The notes beneath the pieces are model-generated. The model saw nothing but the letters and a program-made list of their open reading frames with translations, was not told the origin of the DNA and did no database searches. DNA of 64,000 bases from Histoplasma ohiense (lineage: Eukaryota > Ascomycota > Eurotiomycetes > Onygenales > Ajellomycetaceae): assembly GCA_017607445.1 (NCBI GenBank), contig JAEVHH010000001.1, forward strand, positions 1,922,001 through 1,986,000, given 5' to 3'. Positions 55,541-64,000 of this stretch are shown in pieces. Within the stretch, counting starts at the first letter, position 1, and each line of letters starts with the position of its first letter. The translations under genes and the position numbers were made by a program.

Positions 55541-57760
55541 TTAGATCCTAATCACATCAACTCTTGCCCGTTCATAGACTTTGTGCCCTACCTGTTTCAC
55601 ATTCATTTCTTCTTCAGTGAGGGTCCTTGGGTGCAATGTCATTTGCGCAAATGATCCTGCTGCTTTCCGTTTTGACAGTGTCCCAGGGTTAATAACCAGG
55701 ACGCCATCAACTACCTAAGAAGTTGGTGCATGGGTTAGCAAGGTTCCACCACGTTATCAAGAAAATCCAATCCGCAACACAAATTGCCAGGACTAACCTT
55801 GACAAACGGAGGTAAAATACTGGGTGTAATCAGCACGTCTGGTCGCACATTCCACCACTCTCCCAATTTCAAGTAGCTAGTATCGAGCATTGCACCAGTG
55901 GCTAGCCCACCCTCGACCCCAGACTTTGGCAGATTACCTCTAGCCGTCGGAGGGAAGACAGGTAAGAAATGCCGTTGTTCAATCAAATATCGTGATAGTC
56001 TGGTTAACAAGCCGCCCTCTGAAGGTCTGCCTCCTAGCACCTCCTCTTGTCTTAGTTCGTAAAGAACATCATGGGAACACATCCCAAACACGTTTTCATT
56101 GAGTGAGAGAGTTACGGGATTGGGAACGGTTCGAACCTGCTTCGTCTGGAATAAGTCCAGATCCCTTTTAAGTAGTTTCTCTTGCGGAAAGGAGACGTGT
56201 TTGCTGATTGCATCGCGAACTGAAGGGACGAGGAAAATACAAATGCTTGGAACCGCAGATGTGAGTTGTTTTAGGAGTGGGGTTATATAACATTGGAACA
56301 GGGATGATAGTGTCGCATTGTCTGGATTCAAACCTTTTTCATCCGGAAGGTCAAAATCACCAGATGCGATAAGGGGATGTTCTAGATCCAGGAATGGCCC
56401 CGTTAGAATCAAAGCATCAGCATATTCATCGGCAGCCTTTGCGCATAAAGTTCTTAGTGGTTCGAAATCCAGATTATCATCCGCGGTGAAAGGCCCTGAA
56501 GCTATGAGAATATTTAATGCCCGTTCCGCATCACTATCCCCAAGTCGATCATTGATCGATTGTATTATTGCGGGAGGCGATGCAGCTGGCGGTAGCAGCG
56601 GTGTGGAAAGCACCTCGAACACTGTGAAATACTCTCGAGAAGCATTTATTCCTCGAAGGGCAACAATTTGCCCAGGGAAAAATTGAACCGAAGGTAACGA
56701 GTCAATTTTCAGGGGAATTCGTAAACCTGCACCACTTCGTCTAGATGTTTCCAAAACCAAAGATGCTGTGTTCAATTTTCCCTCTAAACTGTCCGAAGCA
56801 ATTCTTCCCACTGCAATTATCTCTTTGGTACTTTGATTGGCCGCACTGCCAAAGATGGTATCATCCAAACAATGATGTTTTTGAATGATAGCCATAAATT
56901 CATCTATCATGTTATCTAGAACTTCAGACGCCTCATTTAAATGCATGGACATCGGTTTATAGGCAAATTTCTTCATATCGGTGTTCGCGGTCGGCTTAAC
57001 ACGTTCCATTGGGTACGGGGCTATCGGAGGTTGTGACATCGAAAGATGGGTGTTTATTGTTTCCAATACTTGTCCACTATTTTGTCGTTCAGCGAAAGGG
57101 GTTGGCCTGTTCGACTATTAACTAACATTTTCTTTCTCTAACACATTTAGAGGAATGGGAAATGAATTACTGTAATCCAGCGAGATCGCCATTCGATGGC
57201 CGTAAAGGAGTTTGAGGATTCCCTAGAGATCCAGCACTCTTTTCGACTCTGCCAACCTTCGATGTTGAAGGAGTCCCAAAAGCGGCTTTTCTTTTCCCAG
57301 CGCCAGCGCTCGCTCCATTGGTAGTTCGGCTGTGCGGTGATGCGGCGAAATCATCGAGTCTATGAAATATTAGTCTTTCGTCCCCCAACCAATTAATAGA
57401 GTATGCAAAATCAGTTTCTGAAACCTACATCTCGAAGACATCCCGATTATTAGCTGCAGCTCGGGGGGTTGCTGATACAGCATTTCTTTTATCAGCTCCA
57501 CGCATATGGGCTTTCCCTCGACTCTCGCGCTCCAAGACATCCTGGATATCTCTCTTCAGGCCTCGAACGGTATCCAAATTTAGGGCCGTTTCCTCTGCTC
57601 CCATCTTCAGGCAGTATGCATCCCATTTGTAGGATAAGTCTTGAGCAGACATCGAGTGAAGCCGCATGATCGATCGTAGTTCTGTCGCGACATCTTGCGG
57701 AACTCCAGACGGGCAAGATCCCGAAAAGGCATCATCGAGTTCGCCTCCTGTAACCTCCAT
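55541..57760 (-). CDS. pol12: DNA polymerase alpha-primase B subunit (Pol12)
   Basis: Four exons, 57760-57429, 57359-57171, 57106-55798 and 55714-55541, give 667 residues. The N-terminal helical domain has VATELRSIMRLHSMSAQDLSYKWDAYCLKMG and LERESRGKAHMRGADKR. A Ser/Pro linker follows, then PTPFAERQNSGQVLETIN. The calcineurin-like (catalytically inactive) and OB regions contain FFPGQIVALRGINASREYFTVFE, IASGPFTADDNLDFEPL and LILTGPFLDLEHPLI. The last exon encodes VVDGVLVINPGTLSKRKAAGSFAQ and YERARVDVIRI, the conserved Pol12 end. The subunit links primase-Pol alpha to origins, Cdc13/Ctf4 partners and telomere maintenance. The upstream region contains an ACGCGT (MCB) element, consistent with G1/S transcription. 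Confidence 0.94.
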
Positions 57761-58085
57761 TGATAGCTCCGCTCCTCCACGTCGAGATTGGGTCTTTTGT
57801 TCAAAGCTTCCCTATACCGATACACACTACGGCCGTCAATGCCCAAAACAGCTTCAGGGAAATTTCGACGTGTGGAAAACGCGTTTGTCGCGCGCTTTCA
57901 TCTTGGCATTATTCTGCCTTCTGATTAGCCAATCCGCTCACCAATCAAAAGTAGCCTGCCCAACTTTAAATAGCATCAACTTCGGCACAATTTTGCTCCT
58001 GGCTTCTGCTCTATGATGTGAACAAACTTGATTTCGATTATTTTCCCTGTTCAGATCTTCAATTGCGCATTCCGATACCGCGGAA
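57761..58085. promoter_or_regulatory. Shared divergent promoter, pol12 and Sec14-like gene
   Basis: 325 bp between the divergent start codons. It contains an ACGCGT MluI cell-cycle box at 57879-57884 (119-124 bp upstream of the pol12 ATG), followed by a GTCGCGCGC stretch. Two CCAAT boxes lie at 57929-57933 and 57941-57945. Confidence 0.65.
57879..57884. promoter_or_regulatory. MCB (MBF) site upstream of pol12
   Basis: ACGCGT palindrome, the binding core of the MBF G1/S transcription factor known from yeasts. It lies 119 bp upstream of a classic MBF target, pol12. Confidence 0.55.
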
Positions 58086-59304
58086 ATGGTTGCAGAGACA
58101 AACGGTGCTCCAACACAAGCTGCGGAAACGCCTGCTGACCCCGTCGATAAGGTTGAAACAAACTCGGAGAAAGCTCCAAAAAATGAAACTCCCTCATCCC
58201 CAACTGCGGCTGCAGATGGAGTCATCAAAACGCCGTTTGCGTCGCCCTTAGAAACCTGCAAGCCAGAGCCTCCTGCGGAGTTAACCTCTGAACAACAATC
58301 GAAATACGAGCAGCTTCTTACGACTGTTTCCGAATGGACGACAGTTCCTACTACGACGGCAAAGAATGCGCCCACGGAGCCTATCACAGACGATGATCGT
58401 ATGTTCCTGACACGCGAATGTCTGCTTCGATATCTCCGTGCTACCAAGTGGGACTTGAGTGCTGCCAGCAATCGACTCAGGGGAACTCTGACCTGGCGCC
58501 GTGAGTATGGCCTTGACAAACTTACACCCGACTATATCTCGGTTGAGAACGAAACAGGCAAGCAAGTCATTCTTGGATACGATGTGAATGCTCGACCATG
58601 CTTGTATCTGATCCCAGCCAGACAGAACACTGAGTACAGTGAGCGACAACTGGAGCACCTTGTGTTTATGGTGGAGCGTGTTATCGACCTCATGGGACCT
58701 TATCAAGAATCTTTAGCATTGCTGGTGAATTTCAGTGATATGCGATCAGGGCAAGGCTCAACAATTGGTCAGGGCAGACAAACGCTGAGCATTCTCCAAA
58801 ACCACTACCCAGAACGCCTTGGTCGGGCTCTCGTCGTCAATAGTAAGTTTTTCAACCGCACTGGGGACGAAAACTAGAGCAATCTTAGCTAACTTCTAAC
58901 CAGTACCTTTCCTGGTTCACGGATTCTTCAAGCTTCTTTCGCCATTTATCGACCCGCTGACGAGGACAAAGCTCAAGTTTAACGAGGACCTCCGTAAGCA
59001 CGTTCCACCTGCGCAGCTGCTCAAAACCGTAGGCGGAGAAGTAGAATTCGAGTATGATCACTCGACGTACTGGCCAGAACTGAACAAGCTGTGTGAACAG
59101 CGACGAAAGGAGTACTTTGAGAGATGGGTCCAAGGCGGCAAGGTCATCGGAGAGCATGAAACCTATCTGAAAGGCGGACCCGACAAGGGCCGCAATGCAA
59201 GCCAGGCAGCGGTTCCAACGGTTGAGGGAAAGACGGAACGCTTGGAGGTCAACCTCCCCCAAGCCAACAACGAGCAATCCGGCGACGCAATCACGCCAGC
59301 ATAG
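58086..59304 (+). CDS. Sec14-like phosphatidylinositol transfer protein (Pdr16/Sfh type)
   Basis: Exons 58086-58842 and 58904-59304, with a 61-nt GTAAGT..ACCAG intron, give 385 residues. A Pro/Thr-rich head (1-70) is followed by a CRAL-TRIO N-terminal helix bundle (DDDRMFLTRECLLRYLRATKWDLSAASNRLRGTLTWRREYG). The lipid-binding CRAL-TRIO domain follows (about 165-320), with GYDVNARPCLYLIPARQNT, LVFMVERVIDLM, VNFSDMRSG and ILQNHYPERLGRALVVN, then IPFLVHGFFKLLSPFIDPLTRTKLKFN. The pattern is closest to the Pdr16/Sfh3 branch rather than Sec14 itself. These proteins move phosphatidylinositol and sterols between membranes and influence azole tolerance in yeast. The tail is hydrophilic. Start choice: first ATG after the shared promoter, in frame with the head. 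Confidence 0.92.
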
Positions 59305-60225
59305 TAGAGGGAGTTTCATCGTCTATTTCAACTCCACGGTCATTTTAAATACGACTAGCGCGTCATATTTCTGGCTCTTTTTTTTATGAATTTTCATTTG
59401 ATCAAAATTTTATGCTTAATCATGTTTTGCCGGCATAGATGCATTGTTTGATGAAACCCGTGCTAGAACGTTCTCTCCGGGGTTCTTTGAATAGATATCA
59501 GCTGTCTTTTGAGAAGCGTTTGGGTTACACTTGCGGATTTTTATTTTTGTATTTTTTAAGACTACTACTATAAGCGCACCTGTCGTTTTTTGGGGGATCA
59601 ATTCACAATAACTATACGGTAGTATCATATAAGCTCACGAGAACTCGAACCCCCACATTCCGGCTCAGATATGGAAGAAATTTAGATACCCCCTCACATC
59701 CATTATTCCATCCCGCCGAGAAACGTATAACCAAAGGCTGCTGCTATCCTTATTCCTTTCAAGTCAGAATGCGGCATCGGAACATCTAATGGTCCGGGCA
59801 CAGCATCCAACACTCCACCCATGAACTTAGTACCATGAAGCTATTAACTACGGAGTATTCCTATTCCTATTCATTGTCTTGCTCTCCCTGCTTAATGCTG
59901 ATGCTATACCCAAACTCCCTCAAATTAATATCTGGGTTGAGAGTTTAACCTATGTCTGTAGCCCTTGTGTATAGTCTCCATCAATCGCTGAAGTCAGATT
60001 TGAATTACATGACCCCTCGGCTTCCATACTTTCCTTTGTCCCAAGTCCATCCCTTGCCCTGCATTGGCTTGTCGGACTATACCCGCTGACTCTCAATCCT
60101 ACTACGTCGATTGCAGCAGCTAATTCTGGAGTGAACCAAGCCAGCTAAGCGGTTCCTGTTGGCCCACTCTCTCTACTTGCGGCTATCCCGTGCAGAACAG
60201 ACTTGTTCTACCCTCACACCACAAC
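59305..60225. other. Intergenic, no gene seen
   Basis: 3' flank of the Sec14-like gene and the snf4 promoter. No supported gene. Confidence 0.55.
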
Positions 60226-61929
60226 ATGACCGATGATGCCCTAGACCGACCACATACTGCGTCGCCTAGGCTTCCCGGCATTACGTCCTCCGCTAGTCCA
60301 TCGGTAGGAACGGGCTCGAGAGGTGGTCACGAGGCGGGCTTCGTACAGCCATCTTCCTATCTCCGACCCCGCGCTGTGTCTCGTCCAATGTCTCCCGCTC
60401 AAACAGAGCGAGCTGTCGACCGCGATGAAAGATTGGCGCTGGTAAGAATATCTGCGATTTTCCTCCCCATGTTCGGTTTCAGCTTTATTTGTCCAGTCTC
60501 TTTCCCTCTACCGCCCTTCCCCAGGTTTTGGACTAATGCGGGGCTGGGAGCTACGCGGACCCGCATCGGGATGGGAGAAACCATTGATTGATCTATAACG
60601 TGGATGAGCTTTTTACACGTATTGCCCGATTCATTTCAATGGAGATAACAAATATATAAAATTTTCTGCTTTCCTTGAGCACCACTGCTGACATGATTCC
60701 CTGTGACAGCGTGAAATCCGAAAATTCCTCAAAGTCCGTACCAGCTATGACGTCCTGCCTCTTAGCTTCCGCCTAATTGTCTTTGACACCGCCCTCTCAG
60801 TGAAGGAGAGTCTCAACATTTTGACGCAGAATGGTAAGCTACAATGCGGTCGAGGGTTGCACCACCGCTCAGGGCAACGCATAGAAAATACGTGCCTCTG
60901 ATAACCATCCAAACGGTATAGGAATTGTATCTGCTCCACTATGGGATTCCACGACCTCAACGTTTGCCGGGTTACTCACCACGTCGGACTACATCAACGT
61001 CATTCAGTACTACTTCCAGTATCCAGCTGCGTTAGCGAAAATAGACCAGTTCCGCCTGAACAGCCTACGTGGTATGTTGTCTTACTTCAGTATTGGCCTC
61101 CGCTTCGTATTTTCGTATGCTAACTCGTTGTAATAGAAGTTGAGAGAGCGTTGGGCGTTGCTCCACCAGAAACTGTTTCTATTGACCCCGAACGACCCTT
61201 GTATGAAGCGTGCCGGCGTATGCTCTCTTCCAGAGCACGCAGAATACCTTTGGTGTCGTACGATTCTCAAACTGAAAGACCCCTGGTAGTTAGCGTAATC
61301 ACGCAATACCGCATTCTAAAGTTTGTAGCTGTGAACGTTAGTGAAACGCAAAAGTTACGAAAACCTTTGAGAGAAATAAATCTCGGGACATATAATGACG
61401 TTGTTACTGCCACCATGGACACACCTGTCATTGATGTGATCCACAAATTGGTTGAGCGTAGCATATCCAGCGTTCCAATCATTAACTCTGAAGGTGAGGG
61501 CCTCTATATATACATACCTCGTCCTCCGATATTCAATACTCAGTTGACTTAAGTTGTTTCTCGTTTGTCAGGCGTTGTATACAATGTTTTCGAAGCGGTT
61601 GACGTCATAACACTGATCAAGGGGGGTGTTTACGATGACCTTAATCTTGGAGTCGGTGAGGCTTTGAAAAAACGTCCAGTTGTAGGTCCACACCACTCGT
61701 CATTGGATTTTCCTTGAAGCAGCCAACTTACATTTTTCTTTGTTAGGGTTTCCCCGGAATCTACACATGCTCACCAGATGATGGTCTCGACACCATACTT
61801 GACACAATTCGTCGGTCACGAGTACATCGTTTGATCGTTGTGGATGAAAATTTCCGCCTCAAAGGCGTTCTCACATTGAGCGACATATTACGCTATATCC
61901 TTCTAGAAGGCGAACCAGACGAAGCATGA
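60226..61929 (+). CDS. snf4: Snf4, AMPK gamma subunit with CBS repeats
   Basis: Six exons, 60226-60441, 60710-60833, 60922-61071, 61137-61493, 61572-61681 and 61747-61929, give 379 residues. After a Ser/Pro/Arg-rich head (1-68) the protein reads REIRKFLKVRTSYDVLPLSFRLIVFDTALSVKESLNILTQNGIVSAPLW, the start of the first CBS motif. Four CBS motifs follow in order: FAGLLTTSDYINVIQYY; SIDPERPLYEACRRMLSSRARRIPLV; ATMDTPVIDVIHKLVERSISSVPII with VYNVFEAVDVI; and YTCSPDDGLDTILDTIRRSRVHRLIVVD with LKGVLTLSDILRYIL. The gamma subunit binds adenine nucleotides and activates Snf1/AMPK under glucose or energy shortage. The first intron is long (268 nt). Confidence 0.95.
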
Positions 61930-62860
61930 TTGAAGAATCAATCAAACTAGAAAAAGAACAAATCCCTTCAAATATGCATGGGCGCTAGCGTTATATCCTT
62001 TTTACCCCTTGGGCTTTCGTTCTTTTTTTTAGAGCTGGGATGGAGTTTGGAAGGCAAAAATAAACCCATGCGTTGCCTAGGATCTAGTCGTTGGCTTATA
62101 ACCTCGCTATTCGCTATTACTCCAGCTCTCCTTAGGGTGCATAACCGGCCTAGATATGGATTTATTAACGATTCCTGGCTATTTTGGCATCTCACTTTTG
62201 CGTTCTTTGTTTTGGGATTCTATTGGAAGCATCGGCGTTTATTTCTGGAATAGAGCGGTCGATTCATCTTCCCTATGTCAGCTCGATCATCGTTTATACC
62301 GTGAATGGCAGCCCCTTTAGCTATGTCGATTTACCTCCCCCCCCAGTTAATTTTCATTCTTCCCATTTCTCAATGATTTATTTATGGCTGATGAATGCAG
62401 AGAAATGGCAGCAGTCGCCTAAATCTGGCATCTTGTTTTTATTCATGTGGCTTGTGTTTTATCTTCTTTTCTTTACTTTGTGAAGTGATAATCGGTATTA
62501 TTTTTCACGCTACCCTTTGATTGTTTTCACGTTCAACCAAACGCCATCTTCCATGGTTATCAGACCGACCACTCACCGACGGATTTCCACGCACAAATAT
62601 TTCTTTGCTGAGTCTCTATTGGGCCGCTTCAAATAATGCTACTGGCGTGGACGGTTGTTCCTTCCCTCCCTATGGTCGCTCTTTCCCCCGCCCCAAGGCT
62701 GTTAACAGGCGTGTTTACATTCATATTGTTGCTACATATCTCCTCCTAAATCCTGTCAATCCTATTTGCACCCTTACGCTTTGCCGTTCTGGATTCCACC
62801 GGCCTCATCGACAATCGTTCTCTATACCATCCAAGGGTAGAGCATCCGAGGCTGAAGAAA
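61930..62860. other. Intergenic, no gene seen
   Basis: snf4 3' flank and promoter of the Ser-rich gene. Open frames here are T-rich, hydrophobic by composition and not recognised. Confidence 0.5.
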
Positions 62861-64000
62861 ATGGGCTTCTCAGACGCTTTGCGTTACCTTTCGCGGTTGT
62901 ATCGCAGAAGCTCCAAAAGTAATCGATCGAATATTACTGCTCCATCCGTACAAACAAAACCTCCTACCAATGATCCAAAACATACGCAAACATGTCCTTT
63001 CGTCACCGTAATTGAACCGAGGCAGGAGGACCGGAAGCTAGCGGACAACCACATACCTAGGATCCCATCAAATCAACTGATAGATAGGATTCAACCAAGC
63101 CAAGCTCTAGCCGAATCTCGCCAGGTTGTTCGGGAAAGTAAAATCCCCATCGAGACAGTTAAAAAGGCTAGGACACCGCCAAAATCACATTTTGAAAACC
63201 TCCAGATTGAAATATCGAGTGGTCGTATCCGAGGCTCGTCCGTCTATAAATCTCGAGTTTTAGACCATAGCGAAGACAAGATCTTATCGGACGGGCTGAG
63301 GGGCGCTATCGGAGATGAAAATCATCAGGGCACTGCAGGTCCAGTTCCAAGTAAGGATGATTGTGTTGAATCTAACCCTGGACATAACTCTAGCAAGCCA
63401 AAGAGAGAATTCAGCAATCAGACGCTGTTGTCGGATGAATCTTCCGACACTGTCCAGCGCAACCCGTCGAAACGTTGCCGAAGTCCAATTGCAACCATGG
63501 ACTCTAAGATTCTATCCGAGAACGACAGCCAATTCTCAGATATCCAATCCATACGGGGGTCCTGCATGATCAGTTCGGACAACATATTAAAACCTAGTGG
63601 ACTATTCGCATTTTCAGAGCGTGACCCAAACTCTTGCTCACGTAGCGAATCGCATCGTTCATGCGATGGGAGTGCACAGTCGACCTGTGTGCCGGTTCCA
63701 TCCAGAATATCCACGCGCTCTTCAGAAAACATATCCAACAGAATAGTGTCTGACACAACTATTCCACAGAGGCACACCCTTCGTTCGACGGTCTTGAATC
63801 GTCTCCGTATCTCTATTGATGTCTTGGGAATTGTGCTACCCACTAAATCTCAAGAAAATATTCCAAATCCAGGTGAGAGGGAAGAGAAATCAAGAAATTA
63901 TTAGGCTAAGCGCTTAAACTAACCATATGTAATTTTCTCAGTGGAAGAAGCAGCGGGCTCGCCCAGACGTTCTGATTCTTTTCTCGGTCGTATTCGCAGC
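62861..64000 (+). CDS. Ser-rich disordered protein, 3' end beyond the window
   Basis: Exon 1 from an ATG at 62861 to 63872 (337 codons plus one base), then a 69-nt GTGAGA..CTCAG intron, then exon 2 from 63942 running past the end of the window in frame (VEEAAGSPRRSDSFLGRIRS). The protein is hydrophilic and rich in Ser, Arg, Asn and Asp, with a basic N-terminus MGFSDALRYLSRLYRRSSKSN. It has several RS/SR and phosphorylatable Ser clusters and no recognised domain in the visible part. The short basic-hydrophobic start could bind membranes or form a helix. The family is unknown to me. Confidence 0.65.

Overview
The window is nuclear chromosomal DNA from a filamentous ascomycete. Genes carry several short introns (about 50-270 nt, GTATGT/GTAAGT-like donors). 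Recognisable fungal orthologues include MDM10, VAC8, SNF4, DMA-type FHA-RING, EFL1/RIA1 and POL12. The gene set and protein style fit Eurotiomycetes, most likely Onygenales; that placement is inference, because I could run no search. I rebuilt splice structures by hand from frame, donor and acceptor agreement and protein continuity, and almost every multi-exon model below sums to an exact number of codons.

Layout. 0.5-6.2 kb: a bestrophin-family channel and a DMA-type FHA-RING ubiquitin ligase, both minus strand. 6.2-12.6 kb: a gene-poor island holding two decayed kinase genes (a small kinase-like pseudogene and an SRPK-like one). 12.6-23.9 kb: dense housekeeping block (MDM10, MRT4, U1-70K, mitoribosomal mL43, a RING protein, PRP19, a DUF4604 protein), with several divergent pairs sharing short promoters. 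25-40 kb: EFL1, CSL4, VAC8, triosephosphate isomerase and a large low-complexity protein. 40-45.2 kb: a second gene-poor island with a tRNA-derived SINE flanked by a 15-bp target duplication, next to a foldback MITE-like inverted repeat. 45.2-47.4 kb: an intronless accessory gene fusing a coiled coil, a PD-(D/E)XK-nuclease-like domain and a kinase-like domain. 48.8-64 kb: kinesin-3-like motor, eIF2B delta, a small protein whose start codon forms its own exon, POL12, a Sec14-like lipid transfer protein, SNF4 and the 5' part of an unrecognised Ser-rich protein.

Functional themes. Ribosome assembly and translation (MRT4, EFL1, eIF2B delta, mL43), splicing (U1-70K, PRP19), RNA decay (CSL4), cell-cycle and replication (DMA, POL12), organelle contact and inheritance (MDM10, VAC8), and energy metabolism (SNF4, TPI) are mixed along the chromosome with no biosynthetic cluster. 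The unusual material is confined to the two gene-poor islands and the nuclease-kinase fusion. I saw no rRNA, convincing tRNA gene, CRISPR array or autonomous transposon ORF.
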